NCBI RefSeq assembly: GCF_014861365.1
Contig: NZ_RRYW01000009.1
Location: 1 to 56,085 of the forward strand
From: Psychrobacter sp. FME6
Lineage (GTDB): Bacteria > Pseudomonadota > Gammaproteobacteria > Pseudomonadales > Moraxellaceae
Length of the DNA stretch: 56,085 bases
Reading direction: 5' to 3'
In this document: positions 8,371 through 20,297 of the stretch, piece by piece
Position numbering within the stretch: the stretch's first letter is position 1
How the letters are laid out: every line of letters begins with the position of its first letter
Program-made: the position numbers and the translations under genes
Notes under the pieces: generated by a model
The model's input: only the letters and a program-made list of their open reading frames with translations
Databases searched by the model: none
What the model was told of the DNA's origin: nothing

Positions 8371-9072
8371 TTAAGCAGGGGAGCCGCTATGAAAACGTAG
8401 CTCAGTGTCTGGACTTGATATTAGCTCTGCTTCTATTGCTTTAAAAAATGCCACACGCTCATCAATATTCTCCTCAGATAGTGATTGTGCCAGTGCCAAA
8501 TAATCCTCAAAATGACGGCTTTCTGACTTTAATAGATAACGATAGTATTTAGCCAAACGCTCATCATCGATAACCTCAGCAAGTGCCGCAAAGCGCTCGC
8601 AAGAGCGCGCCTCAATAAATGCCCCAATAATCAACACATCTACCATCGCTGCTGGCTCGTAAGTACGTTTATGCTTTAGCATACCTTTGGCATAGCGGCC
8701 TGCACTCAGATATTCCCAGACCTGACCGCGCTCATTCATGATGCCGAGCACTTGCTCGTAATGTAGCATCTCCTCACGTATCAGCTGTGCCAATTTACGC
8801 TGTAGTTCATAAGAAAACTCATAGCGAAATATCAAGTTCATCGCGGTACCAGCGGCTTTTTTTTCGCAATTGGCATGATCCTGAATGATTAACGGCAAGT
8901 TCGCGAGAGCCGCCTCAACCCAAGATTGTGTGGTTCTAGCGCCCAAAAATTTATAGATAGGTGACAAGTCTACTTTTATGGGTGTGCGTAACTGGGTGAT
9001 ATCGACGCTATCTTCTTTAATATCTTCTATTGATGTCTGTGGTATTAAGGGGTTGTTCTGATTTATAGTCAT
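8371..9072 (-). CDS. miaE: tRNA 2-methylthio-N6-isopentenyladenosine hydroxylase
   Basis: A non-haem di-iron monooxygenase that hydroxylates the isopentenyl group of ms2i6A37 in tRNAs reading codons that begin with U. The 233-residue protein has the ferritin-like four-helix ligands: E70 in DHANCEKKAA, ExxH at E101/H104 (REEMLHYEQ), E154 (FIEARSCERF) and ExxH at E184/H187 (ESRHFEDY). A polar N-terminal extension of about 35 residues precedes the domain. The gene is divergent from glcB across a 618-bp gap. A 15-bp perfect hairpin (9102-9142) lies 29 bp before its start. The Shine-Dalgarno is weak. Confidence 0.92.
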   Translation of the reverse strand: MTINQNNPLIPQTSIEDIKEDSVDITQLRTPIKVDLSPIYKFLGARTTQSWVEAALANLPLIIQDHANCEKKAAGTAMNLIFRYEFSYELQRKLAQLIREEMLHYEQVLGIMNERGQVWEYLSAGRYAKGMLKHKRTYEPAAMVDVLIIGAFIEARSCERFAALAEVIDDERLAKYYRYLLKSESRHFEDYLALAQSLSEENIDERVAFFKAIEAELISSPDTELRFHSGSPA

Positions 9073-9101
9073 AGTTTAAATGGGCTCTATTTACGGGTGA
9101 T

Positions 9102-9142
9102 GGACACAATAAATGACCTATTCAACATCATTTATTGTGTCC
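9102..9142. promoter_or_regulatory. Perfect 15-bp inverted repeat upstream of miaE
   Basis: GGACACAATAAATGA and TCATTTATTGTGTCC form a perfect 15-bp stem around the 11-base loop CCTATTCAACA. No T-run follows, so it is not a standard terminator. Its position, 29 bp before the miaE start, fits a leader hairpin or a protein-binding dyad. The role is unknown. Confidence 0.6.
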
Positions 9143-9690
9143 GATATATTCTAACGGATATTCATTAATAGATAACGGTTAAGCATAAATAGGTATTGAA
9201 ATGATTACTTACAGTTTATAATTGGCGTATAAAACAGTGACTCTCAAGTATTGCTAATGATGTATAAGGCTTACGCTTTATGGCTTATCATATATTATAT
9301 AGTTTCATTATTTACTTGGTGAATACCATTTTCCTGTTTATTTTATTACTTGATAGTAGGATGGTATTTTGCTTTTCGGGCATTTTGTCTTACTATTGAT
9401 TGTCACTTAGTGGTCAGTGGCATGCAGTATAACAATTGCCAATCCTGTAGCAAAACATCATATTTGTAGACAGGTCTGGCTAAAGGCAGTCGAAAATCAC
9501 CACTAGTCTATGGAATAGACACTATATTATTGGATAATTGGCTGCTCAATAACAGCTGATACTTTGCGTTGTCATGTTTGCTATTTATCTCAGCCAAATT
9601 TGAGATAAGCACTTTAGATTTAGCATTTTCAAACCGTTACGGTCACAACTCAGCACTAACTCACCTCACGAACAGATTAAGGATAACAAC
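9143..9690. other. Gene-free gap upstream of glcB with several dyads
   Basis: No credible coding region. AATACCAT (9322-9329) and ATGGTATT (9361-9368) form a spaced dyad. TTATCTCA and TGAGATAA (9585-9608) form a tight 8-bp hairpin ending 82 bp before the glcB start, a possible operator. No sigma-70 promoter stood out clearly. Confidence 0.5.
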
Positions 9691-11889
9691 ATGAGCCAGT
9701 CTTCTAACGTCAATCGTATTCAAAAAGGTATTCTTGCCATTGATCAGCAATTGTATGACTTTATTGAAAACGAAGTGCTACCGAAAGTCGGTGTTGATTC
9801 AGACGGTTATTGGTCGGGTTTTGAAAAGGTTATTAAAGAATTTACCCCACGTAACAAGGCGCTACTAGAGACTCGTGAAAAAATTCAAGCGCAGATTGAC
9901 CAGTGGCATCTAGACAATCCTGCCCAAAATGGTGAAATTGATTACCCCGCTTACAAGGCATTCTTGCAAGAAATCGGCTATCTGTTGCCAGAAGGCGATG
10001 ACTTCAAAGTCAGCACCGAAAATGTCGATGACGAGATTGCAAAGATTGCTGGACCGCAGCTGGTTGTTCCAGTACGTAATGCTCGCTATGCACTGAACGC
10101 GACCAACGCCCGTTGGGGTAGTTTGTACGACGCTCTATATGGTACGGATGTCATCAGTGATGACAATGGTCAAGAAGCAAAGGGTGGCTATAACCCAACT
10201 CGCGGCGCAGCTGTTGTGGCCTACGCCAAAAAATTCTTAGATGAAAGCTTTGCGCTAGCATCGGGCTCTTATACTGATGCGACTGGCTTTAAAGTGGTTG
10301 AGGGCAAGCTTGAAGTTGCTCAAGGTGATAGTAGCACGCAACTAAAAGATGCCGCACAGTTTTCAGGTTATGTTGGTGATGCAGATAGCCCAACGGCTAT
10401 CCTATTAAAGAACAATAACTTGCATGCTGAAATTCAAATCGATGGCAGTCATCCCGTTGGTAAAGATGACCCAGCACATATTAAAGACGTATTATTAGAA
10501 TCAGCAATTACCGCTATTCAGGATTGTGAAGACTCAATCGCTGCTGTCGATGCTGAAGAAAAAGTCGAAGCCTATCATAACTGGCTGGGATTGATGAATG
10601 GTGATTTGCAAGAGACCTTTGAAAAAGGTGGCAAAACCCGTACGCGCAAACAAAACCCAGACCGTGAATATACCGCGCCAGATGGTAGCTCGTTCACCTT
10701 ACCGGGTCGCTCGCTATTGTTGCTCCGTAACGTCGGTCACTTGATGCAAAACCCTGCTATCTTAGTTGACTTGGGTAACGGTCAAGAACAGATATTCGAA
10801 GGTTTGATGGATGCACTGATTACCCCGCTATTGTCTTTGAATGATTTAAAAGGTAAAACTGAGCTATCAAACTCACGTGAAGGCTCGATGTATATCGTTA
10901 AGCCAAAAATGCACAGCCCTGATGAAGTAAAAATGGCCAATGATTTGTTTGATGCTTCAGAGGATTTATTAGGCTTAGAACGTAATACCATAAAAATCGG
11001 TGTGATGGATGAAGAACGCCGCATGACGGTCAACCTAAAAGAGGCCATTCGCCAAGCAAAAGAGCGCATTATCTTTATTAACACGGGTTTCTTGGATCGT
11101 ACTGGTGACGAGATGCATACCAGCATGAACGCCGGACCGTTTGTGCGTAAAGGTGATATGAAGTCGCAAGCATGGCAACCAGCGTATGAGCAGTGGAACG
11201 TTGATGTCGGACTTGAAACAGGTCTACAAGGTCATGCTCAGATCGGTAAAGGCATGTGGGCGAAGCCTGATGAGATGAAAGAGATGATGGACACCAAAGC
11301 TGCGCATCCAAAAGCAGGCGCTAGTACTGCATGGGTACCGTCACCAACAGGGGCGACCTTGCACAGCATGCACTATCATCAGGTGAATGTCGCTGATGTT
11401 CAGGACAGTCTAAAATCACGCGAGCGTGCCAGCTTAGACGATATCTTGACCATTCCATTGGCAAAAGACACCAATTGGACAGAGGAAGAGAAGCAACAAG
11501 AACTAGAAAACAACGCTCAGGGCATTTTAGGCTATGTCGTACGTTGGGTAAACCAAGGCGTTGGTTGCTCTAAAGTGCCGGATATCAATGATGTTGGTTT
11601 GATGGAAGACCGTGCAACATTGCGTATCTCCAGCCAGCACATTGCCAACTGGTTACATCACGGTATTGTCAGTGAGCAGCAAGTGATGGAGGCGATGAAA
11701 CGTATGGCAAAAGTCGTCGACGAGCAAAATTCTGGTGATGCTGACTATCGACCAATGGCGAATGATTTTGATAACTCTTATGCCTTCAAAGCCGCTTGTG
11801 ATTTGGTCTTTAAAGGTCGCGAGCAGCCAAGTGGTTATACTGAGCCACTGTTGCATCAAGCACGACTTGACCTAAAAGCCAGCATCTAA
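9691..11889 (+). CDS. glcB: Malate synthase G
   Basis: Condenses glyoxylate and acetyl-CoA to malate, the second step of the glyoxylate shunt. The 732 residues match the long G-type (E. coli GlcB 723), not the shorter A-type. Characteristic blocks are [58 protein letters not shown], and [18 protein letters not shown] with the catalytic base Asp at about 640. AAGGAT lies seven bases before the ATG. The gene is monocistronic, with a clear terminator 50 bp downstream. Its partner isocitrate lyase is about 24 kb away (35464-37047), so the shunt genes are not in one operon. No glycolate oxidase genes are adjacent. Confidence 0.97.
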   Translation: MSQSSNVNRIQKGILAIDQQLYDFIENEVLPKVGVDSDGYWSGFEKVIKEFTPRNKALLETREKIQAQIDQWHLDNPAQNGEIDYPAYKAFLQEIGYLLPEGDDFKVSTENVDDEIAKIAGPQLVVPVRNARYALNATNARWGSLYDALYGTDVISDDNGQEAKGGYNPTRGAAVVAYAKKFLDESFALASGSYTDATGFKVVEGKLEVAQGDSSTQLKDAAQFSGYVGDADSPTAILLKNNNLHAEIQIDGSHPVGKDDPAHIKDVLLESAITAIQDCEDSIAAVDAEEKVEAYHNWLGLMNGDLQETFEKGGKTRTRKQNPDREYTAPDGSSFTLPGRSLLLLRNVGHLMQNPAILVDLGNGQEQIFEGLMDALITPLLSLNDLKGKTELSNSREGSMYIVKPKMHSPDEVKMANDLFDASEDLLGLERNTIKIGVMDEERRMTVNLKEAIRQAKERIIFINTGFLDRTGDEMHTSMNAGPFVRKGDMKSQAWQPAYEQWNVDVGLETGLQGHAQIGKGMWAKPDEMKEMMDTKAAHPKAGASTAWVPSPTGATLHSMHYHQVNVADVQDSLKSRERASLDDILTIPLAKDTNWTEEEKQQELENNAQGILGYVVRWVNQGVGCSKVPDINDVGLMEDRATLRISSQHIANWLHHGIVSEQQVMEAMKRMAKVVDEQNSGDADYRPMANDFDNSYAFKAACDLVFKGREQPSGYTEPLLHQARLDLKASI

Positions 11890-11937
11890 ATCGGTATGTT
11901 GGGCACATAATCTATTAAAAAACTTGTGATTTTTATG

Positions 11938-11973
11938 AGCGCTACTTATTTATACATAAGTAGCGCTTTATTT
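11938..11973 (+). terminator. Terminator of glcB
   Basis: A perfect 12-bp stem AGCGCTACTTAT / ATAAGTAGCGCT with loop TTATAC, followed by TTATTTT. Confidence 0.88.
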
Positions 11974-12155
11974 TGATGCTTAAAATTTGATGCTTAAAAA
12001 ACAGGCATTACGATAGCCAAAAATAGTTAGTAATGCTGTTAAACGATAAGCACTGTCTCTATTTAGGTATATAAGAGATTTCTTATATCAATGTTTATGA
12101 ACTATAGCTAACACGATATAAGTTAATTAATACACTGCGAAATGCAAAAAATGTG

Positions 12156-12183
12156 TTGCAAATTATGTCAAAGTTGTTATGCT
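12156..12183 (+). promoter_or_regulatory. Candidate sigma-70 promoter of the porin
   Basis: TTGCAA (12156-12161), a 16-base spacer and TATGCT (12178-12183). Transcription from here would give a leader of about 255 bases that includes the terminator-like hairpin at 12230-12293. Prediction by eye only. Confidence 0.4.
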
Positions 12184-12229
12184 TGTATTCGAAGTATGAG
12201 TTTGGTAACGGATGTTACGCAATGGAGCA

Positions 12230-12293
12230 ATAAAAACCTAAGTTTACATAGCAGTTACGGTTTTTATCCTAGCTATGTAAGTTCTGGTTTTTT
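12230..12293 (+). promoter_or_regulatory. Terminator-like hairpin in the porin leader
   Basis: TTACATAGC (12244-12252) pairs with GCTATGTAA (12272-12280). Flanking AAAAACC and GGTTTTTTT extend the stem across an internal bulge and end it in a T-run. It lies about 155 bp upstream of the porin start and well past the glcB terminator. It could be an attenuator or the 3' end of a short leader RNA. Confidence 0.5.
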
Positions 12294-12446
12294 TATCTTA
12301 CGGTAATAGAACTTCGCCACACTTGTTTCTGACTAATCTCGGTAGCCAGTTACACATTATATCTTTGAGGATTTGTGACGATACCATTATGAGTACCAGC
12401 TAATAATAGCTCGCTCATTACTAAAATTGTAAAGTGGAGATACCCC

Positions 12447-13475
12447 ATGAAAAAACTACTTTTAGCTACAGCAGTTGCTGCTCTATCTGTATCTGCAGCC
12501 AACGCAGCACCACAAATCTATGGTAAAGCATTCGTTACTGCTGACTACGTTAATGCTGATGACGTTATTGGTGATGATGATTCAAACTCGTTACAAATTA
12601 ACTCAAACGCATCACGTTTAGGTTTTAAAGGCTCTGAAGCTATGACTGCCAACACTGATGTTGTGTATCAGTTAGAGTATGGCGTTGATATCGACGGTGA
12701 AGGTTCTCAAACTTTTAAAAGCCGTGATACTTTCTTGGGTTTAGCCAACAAAACTACTGGTGAGTTCCGCTTTGGTCGTAACACCTCTGTACTAGATTAC
12801 GTAAACAACGTGACTGTTACTGAAGGCTTTTGGGATAACTTAGGCAGCAACACGCTTGCTGACGGTGGTGTTGTTGAAGCGCTAAATATGCAAAGCGATG
12901 AGCGTCAAGACAACTCAATCGTTTGGATTGCGCCAAAATATGCTGGCCTACCATTAGAGCTAGCACTACAGTACTCTGCTGACGAAAGCTTCGTTGAAGA
13001 CAACGATGATCGTAACAACGGTTACGGTGCGTCATTGATGTTTGACCAAGGTACTGGCTACACTGCTGGTGTTGCTTATACTAAAGATATGGATGCTGGT
13101 GCCGGTGATGTTATCCGTGGTACTGCTACTGTCGATTTAGGTAAGTTCATCGCGGCACCAGTGATGCTAGGTGCTCTATATCAGCAAACTGATTATGACT
13201 TTGATGGCTCTGATAAAGAAAAAGGTCTAGTAGTAAGTGCTGAGATGGGTCTGGCTAACTTTGCTCGTCCAGCTTCTGTATACCTACAGTACAACAAAAC
13301 TGATAACCTAGCTGGCTTGGAAGATTATGATTCTGACCAAATCGTCCTAGGTGGCAAGTACATGTATAAAGACAACATGATTGCTCATGCTTATATTGGT
13401 CAAAACTCAGCTGATTGGGAAGATAATGATGCTGATGTATTTGCAGTTGGTGGCGGTCTAGAATACTTATTCTAA
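12447..13475 (+). CDS. Outer-membrane porin (Porin_4 type)
   Basis: A 342-residue outer-membrane beta-barrel porin for passive uptake of small solutes. A Sec signal peptide (MKKLLLATAVAALSVSAANA) is cleaved before APQIYGKAF. The mature part alternates polar and aromatic beta strands and ends in the C-terminal Phe (GGGLEYLF) that the BAM complex recognises. LQINSNASRLGFKG and EFRFGRNTS are typical of the Porin_4/Gram-negative porin family. Extracellular-loop candidates are rich in Asp (for example EDNDDRNNG), so a cation preference is possible. GGAGA lies about nine bases before the ATG. The gene is monocistronic, with a long leader holding a terminator-like hairpin and a UUCG-loop terminator at the end. 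Confidence 0.9.
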   Translation: MKKLLLATAVAALSVSAANAAPQIYGKAFVTADYVNADDVIGDDDSNSLQINSNASRLGFKGSEAMTANTDVVYQLEYGVDIDGEGSQTFKSRDTFLGLANKTTGEFRFGRNTSVLDYVNNVTVTEGFWDNLGSNTLADGGVVEALNMQSDERQDNSIVWIAPKYAGLPLELALQYSADESFVEDNDDRNNGYGASLMFDQGTGYTAGVAYTKDMDAGAGDVIRGTATVDLGKFIAAPVMLGALYQQTDYDFDGSDKEKGLVVSAEMGLANFARPASVYLQYNKTDNLAGLEDYDSDQIVLGGKYMYKDNMIAHAYIGQNSADWEDNDADVFAVGGGLEYLF

Positions 13476-13502
13476 TCTAAGCATTAGAATTGTATTATAA
13501 AA

Positions 13503-13530
13503 AACTCATCCTTCGGGGTGGGTTTTTTTT
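13503..13530 (+). terminator. Porin terminator with TTCG tetraloop
   Basis: AACTCATCC and GGGTGGGTT pair (two G-T pairs) around a TTCG loop and run into eight Ts, 28 bp after the porin stop. Confidence 0.92.
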
Positions 13531-13595
13531 GTTACGGCCTTTTTAATTGGGTAGTGGGCTATAATAGCGATGCGCTTATAACCGCTGTACGCTAA

Positions 13596-15323
<1,728 letters not shown>

Positions 15324-15352
15324 GCGTTAAGCTTAATGACGAACAAAACTTC

Positions 15353-15385
15353 AAAAAAGACTAATCTGCGGATTGGTCTTTTTTT
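15353..15385 (+). terminator. Terminator of pyrG
   Basis: AAAAAAGACTAATC and GATTGGTCTTTTTTT pair around the loop TGCG, 30 bp after the stop. It separates pyrG from kdsA transcription. Confidence 0.92.
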
Positions 15386-15434
15386 TGGCTTTTTTATGAT
15401 GACGTTTTGATTGTTGTGCAGTTAATATTATCGA

Positions 15435-15737
15435 TATAGTCGATCTACTATAAAAAATACAGTGCTACTGGGATAAGTTTTGCGCCGCCTTTGTCTGCGT
15501 AGGCACAGCAAGCAAGGAAAACTTATCCTAGGGCATGTCCTCAATCTGAACAAAATCAACTAAATGGGCTAAATCTTGCCAAACTGCGTCAAATAGCTGG
15601 CTAATATCTTGATATTATCTGTGCTATTTTCCTTGTTTGACAGCAATTTATCTCATTTTTATCACCATTTCAAAATGAGGATACGCCCTAGTAGCTCGCT
15701 ATAATATTTGTACTTATTTTATTGAGGACTGACTATA
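15435..15737. repeat. Family A repeat split by a family B MITE
   Basis: Left part 15435-15531 runs from TATAGTCGA through GTGCTACTGGGATAAG and the core. Right part 15688-15737 runs from CTAGTAGC to GACTGACTATA. A family B element (15532-15687) interrupts it, flanked by CTAG on each side. Removing B and one CTAG restores a normal family A sequence, ATCCTAGTAGC (compare ATCCCAGTAGC at 6290). A was therefore present first. Confidence 0.85.
15532..15687. mobile_element. Family B MITE nested in family A
   Basis: A 156-bp non-autonomous element. The left end GGCATGTCCTCA and right end TGAGGATACGCC are imperfect inverted repeats. A second copy is at 20131-20297 (167 bp). The flanking CTAG on both sides suggests a 4-bp target duplication such as IS5-group elements make; the parent family is inference. 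It has no coding capacity. Confidence 0.85.
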
Positions 15738-15818
15738 GGGGCTAATTACGCCCAATTACGCTTGGACACTTTTTTTCATCGGGCTATCGGTTACAATATG
15801 GGATAGACGTATTTATAA

Positions 15819-16742
<924 letters not shown>

Positions 16743-16769
16743 TAACGTCAATGATGAGAGGATAAGACC

Positions 16770-17024
16770 ATGGCAATTAAAATTGCGCAAGTAAGTATCG
16801 AAAATATCGATGATACCGAGGGGTTAGAAAGCGTGATGACAGCGCTAAAGAATATCACAGGCGTCACTGAAATTGAGCTAGATACTGATAATAGTATTGC
16901 GTTCATACGTTATGATGATACGCAAACGACCATCCATGCTTTTGTGGCGGCCATTAGTACGGTCGATTATGTCACCCAACCGTTTCCTATCGATGCCCCG
17001 CAAAATCCACGGTATGATGATTAA
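16770..17024 (+). CDS. HMA-fold-like protein lacking the CxxC metal site
   Basis: An 84-residue protein that aligns without gaps to CopZ encoded just downstream (17369-17593) over about 58 residues: beta-alpha-beta segments IAQVSIENIDDTEGLESVMT, ITGVTEIELD, NSIAFIRYDD, TTIHAFVAAI. The positions of the two CopZ cysteines (C15, C18) hold Asp15 and Gly18, and the protein has no cysteine at all. Copper binding by the usual mode is therefore ruled out. A C-terminal tail (TQPFPIDAPQNPRYDD) follows the domain. It lies 27 bp after kdsA and is probably co-transcribed with it. The role is unknown; a regulatory or scaffolding HMA relative is one possibility. Confidence 0.75.
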   Translation: MAIKIAQVSIENIDDTEGLESVMTALKNITGVTEIELDTDNSIAFIRYDDTQTTIHAFVAAISTVDYVTQPFPIDAPQNPRYDD

Positions 17025-17155
17025 TGGCAATACTTTAACAAACCGTAATTTTATAAAAAACACTTAAATAAAAACTGCTTTAATAAAGTTACAACCAAAC
17101 GGACTTGTTGTTGACCTTGATTCGGCTTATGCTAGTTTCATACTGTATTTATAAG

Positions 17156-17310
17156 TATAGTTAATTTACTTTAAAACCGATACGAGTGCTACTGGAGTAA
17201 ATTTTTCGCAGCCTCTGTCACGCTTGCGAACAGCAAGCAAGAAAAATTGATAACAGTAGCACGTGGTTGCTAACCTGCCAACGTATCAATTTTATTTAGA
17301 ACTGCCTATA
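17156..17310. repeat. Family A repeat, CAGTAGCAC sub-form
   Basis: A 155-bp element with inverted ends TATAGTTAATTTACTTTAAA and (right end, reversed) TATAGGCAGTTCTAAATAAA. The core reads GCAGCCTCTGTCACGCTTGC, the reverse complement of the 22497 copy. It ends 58 bp before the copZ start, so it makes up most of the region available for a copZ promoter. Confidence 0.88.
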
Positions 17311-17368
17311 TGTGTATAAAGACAATTATAAAAGCAGTGTATTCACCAATAAAAATAAGGAGCCTACC

Positions 17369-17593
17369 ATGGCAAACCAAACCCGTATTATTAAAATCGA
17401 TGGCATGACTTGTGGTGGCTGTGTGGCAAGTGTCCATACTGCTACTAGCGAAATCGATGGGGTAGAGACTATCTCTGTTGATCTGGCTGATAATTTAGCG
17501 ACAGTAACCTTCGATGACAGCAAAACCAGTATAGAGGCAATTGCTGCTGCTATCGATGAGGCAGGCTTTGATGCCACCGTTGCAAACGCTTAA
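17369..17593 (+). CDS. copZ: Copper chaperone, CopZ-like
   Basis: A 74-residue single HMA domain. GMTCGGCV carries the metal-binding cysteines C15 and C18, with the ferredoxin-like beta-alpha-beta-beta-alpha-beta pattern to the end. It is expected to bind Cu(I) in the cytoplasm and deliver it to the CopA exporter encoded 195 bp downstream. The ATG at 17369 has AAGGAG seven bases upstream; an in-frame ATG at 17312 lacks a good site and was not used. A terminator follows the stop, so copZ and copA are probably separate units. No CueR-type regulator gene is adjacent. A mercury-binding MerP-like role is less likely without other mer genes. Confidence 0.9.
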   Translation: MANQTRIIKIDGMTCGGCVASVHTATSEIDGVETISVDLADNLATVTFDDSKTSIEAIAAAIDEAGFDATVANA

Positions 17594-17613
17594 TTGCTAA
17601 TTGGGGTAAACGA

Positions 17614-17641
17614 AAAACCAGCTGCTATAGCTGGTTTTTTA
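17614..17641 (+). terminator. Terminator between copZ and copA
   Basis: AAAACCAGCT and AGCTGGTTTT pair around GCTAT and run into Ts, 20 bp after the copZ stop. Confidence 0.9.
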
Positions 17642-17788
17642 GTGGCTGCGCTAAAGTAATGCTAAACTATGCGCATTTAACATTCATTATCATTATGTTT
17701 TTTAGTATAATAATTAAACCCTCTGTTATTTTTATGCGTGCTTTTTATATTTTATCCTATTTTACAAACGCCATATCGAGTTCTATCT

Positions 17789-20155
17789 ATGAATGATTCT
17801 CTCCGTACCGATGCTCATAATCAGCAGCAAAACGCCTACGATGTTGAGACTGATATCCAGTCCAATACGTCGCTTGCACCCAAGCGTGCGCATTTGCAAC
17901 TGGCGATTGAGGGGATGACATGTCAGGCCTGTGCATCACGAATCGAAAAGGTATTGAATAAAAAGCCTGCGATCTATGAAGTCAGTGTGAACTTCGCTGG
18001 TGAGACTGCCAACGTGGATTATGATCCGACGCAGACCACGCCTGAACAAGTGACAGAGTGGGTAAATAAAACAGGCTTTATTGCCAATTTGCAAGCGGCT
18101 GATAGTTTGTTTGCACAGACGGATGAAGATACGGCCACTCAGTACCCATGGCGCTTGATTGGTTTGTGGGTCTGTTTAGTGCCGTTCTTGGTTGGTATGG
18201 CAGGCATGCTGGTTGGTCAGGGTATGGCGTGGATGCCACCGGTTTGGATACAGTTTGTCCTAGCGACGATTGTACAGTTTGGGCTGGCATTGCCGTTTTA
18301 TAAAAGCGCTTGGGCGTCTATCAAAGGCGGTCTTGCCAATATGGATGTATTGGTGGTCATTGGTACGGTGACCATTTGGGCGTATTCAACATATCTATGG
18401 CTGACACATGGCGACGGCACTTTGAATAGTCTATTGCAAAGTGGTCATGCTGGTGGTCACGGTATAGATGGCAGTCCTGCGGTATATTTTGAAGCAGGGG
18501 TGATGGTCATCGCTTTTGTGCGAACGGGTAAGTATCTTGAAGAGCGCACCAAAAAACACAGTCTCAACAGTATCGATTTATTATTGTCACTGACGCCTGA
18601 TGAAGTCGAACAACAGCAGCCAAATGGTGACTTCCATAATGTCGCTTTACAAGAGGTACAAGTCGGCGATATCTTGCGTGCTAAGCAAGGCAGCCGCGTG
18701 GCAACCGATGGGATAGTTATCGATGGCAGCGGCTGGTGTGTAGAAAGCCATTTAACCGGCGAGTCGGTACCGCTTAAAAAAGAGCAGGGTGATGGGATAT
18801 TGGCAGGGGCGTTGGTAGAAAACGGTAGCTTGCTCTACCGCGTACGCGCCAAAGGCAGTGATACCAAGCTGGGTGATATGGTACAAGCACTTAGCGATGC
18901 CCAAGGCTCAAAAGCCAATCTGGCGCGTCTGGCAGATAGGGTCACCGCTATTTTTGTGCCAGTAGTGGTGACGATTGCCTTGGTCACTTTTGGGCTGACG
19001 TGGTGGTTGACCGGTATGGTTGATACAGCATTAATGCACGCAGTATCGGTACTGGTGATTGCCTGTCCGTGTGCGCTTGGCTTGGCCACACCAGCCGCTA
19101 TCATGGCAGGTATGGGGGTTGCTGCGCGTCATGGTGTCTGGTTTAAAGACGCGCAAAGCCTTGAAGCTGCTGGTAGTATTGATACGGTCGTACTCGATAA
19201 AACTGGCACATTGACCATTGGTAAGCCGACCATCGTCGATCAGGTGATGGTCGATAAATCACTTGCTGTTGACGATGTATTACAAATTGCCGCCAGTGTC
19301 GAAGCGCATGCCAGCCATCCGCTCGCCACTGCGCTTATTAATGCTGCCACCGAGCGTCATTTGCCATTAATGAATGTGACTGATATCAGCGTTATCAAAG
19401 GCGCAGGTATTCAAGCAAACATCGAAGGGCTTGGACTGGTAAAAGTCGGCACCGCAGAGTTTGCTAATTTGACGCTGCCTAAGCTAATGCCCAAAGTATG
19501 GCAAATTGCCAGTACCGTTGCTATTAGCATTAATGACGAAGCTTTGGGTGCTTTCGCTTTAGCAGACGACTTAAAGGCAGATACCCCGCAAGCGATTACT
19601 GCGCTACAAGATGCTGGTATTAATGTCATTTTGATGAGTGGTGACAAACAATCAGTCGTTGACCATGTAGCAGGGCAGCTGGGTATCGCGCAAGCGTACG
19701 GTAAAATGAGCCCGCGTAATAAAGCCAGCCAAGTGGCTTTATTGCAAACGGCTGGTCATAAAGTGGCGATGGCAGGCGATGGTGTCAATGATGCGCCAGC
19801 GATGGCAACTGCAGATGCTAGCTTTGCGATGTTTGAAGGTACCGATGTCGCCCAGCACAGTGCGTCTGCACGCTTGATGGGTGAGTCATTGATGCATATT
19901 GATGCGGCGCAGAAAATCGCTAATGCGACGGTGCGTAATATTAAGCAAAACTTATTTTTTGCCTTTATCTATAATTGTTTAGGTATTCCGCTGGCAGCTT
20001 TTGGTTTCTTGAATCCTATGATTGCTGCCGCTGCTATGGCGCTTAGTTCTATTTCGGTATTAATGAATGCGTTACGCTTAACCCGATTTAAAACAAAGGT
20101 AGAGCTTGATAATACAGTATCGAACTCTAGGGCGTGTCCTCAAACTAAACAATAA
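17789..20155 (+). CDS. copA: Cu(+)-exporting P1B-type ATPase
   Basis: A 788-residue inner-membrane ATPase exporting Cu(I) to the periplasm. Order of parts: N-terminal HMA domain with GMTCQAC (C45, C48); two early helix pairs; the actuator loop with LTGESVP; the CPC metal site in VIACPCALG (C426, C428); the phosphorylation motif DKTGTLT (D470); SHPLA for nucleotide binding; GDGVNDAP; and the last two helices with YNCLGIP and MALSSISVLMNAL, the YN and MxxSS signatures of the Cu(I) subgroup. I start at 17789 (MNDSLRTD) rather than 17738. The last eight residues and the stop codon lie in the family B MITE (20131-20297), so the C-terminus is insertion-derived. Confidence 0.95.
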   Translation: MNDSLRTDAHNQQQNAYDVETDIQSNTSLAPKRAHLQLAIEGMTCQACASRIEKVLNKKPAIYEVSVNFAGETANVDYDPTQTTPEQVTEWVNKTGFIANLQAADSLFAQTDEDTATQYPWRLIGLWVCLVPFLVGMAGMLVGQGMAWMPPVWIQFVLATIVQFGLALPFYKSAWASIKGGLANMDVLVVIGTVTIWAYSTYLWLTHGDGTLNSLLQSGHAGGHGIDGSPAVYFEAGVMVIAFVRTGKYLEERTKKHSLNSIDLLLSLTPDEVEQQQPNGDFHNVALQEVQVGDILRAKQGSRVATDGIVIDGSGWCVESHLTGESVPLKKEQGDGILAGALVENGSLLYRVRAKGSDTKLGDMVQALSDAQGSKANLARLADRVTAIFVPVVVTIALVTFGLTWWLTGMVDTALMHAVSVLVIACPCALGLATPAAIMAGMGVAARHGVWFKDAQSLEAAGSIDTVVLDKTGTLTIGKPTIVDQVMVDKSLAVDDVLQIAASVEAHASHPLATALINAATERHLPLMNVTDISVIKGAGIQANIEGLGLVKVGTAEFANLTLPKLMPKVWQIASTVAISINDEALGAFALADDLKADTPQAITALQDAGINVILMSGDKQSVVDHVAGQLGIAQAYGKMSPRNKASQVALLQTAGHKVAMAGDGVNDAPAMATADASFAMFEGTDVAQHSASARLMGESLMHIDAAQKIANATVRNIKQNLFFAFIYNCLGIPLAAFGFLNPMIAAAAMALSSISVLMNALRLTRFKTKVELDNTVSNSRACPQTKQ

Positions 20156-20297
20156 TACCTAAATGGGCTAAAAATGGCTAAATTTTGCCAAACATCGTCA
20201 AATAGTTGGCTAATATCCCGATATTATCTGCACTATTTTCCTTGTTTAACGGCAATTTAACTCATTTTTATCACCATTTTTAAAATGAGGACACGCC
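20131..20297. mobile_element. Family B MITE overlapping the copA 3' end
   Basis: 167 bp with perfect ends GGCGTGTCCTCA and TGAGGACACGCC, and CTAG immediately on both sides (20127-20130 and 20298-20301). Its interior aligns with 15532-15687 (for example TAATATC-CGATATTATCTG and CTATTTTCCTTGTTTA). copA reads into it and stops at 20153-20155. Confidence 0.92.

Noticed and set aside
17369..20155. Mercury resistance (merP/merA-type) locus
   Set aside because: No merR, merT or merA; the ATPase has CPC plus the YN and MxxSS signatures of Cu(I) exporters.
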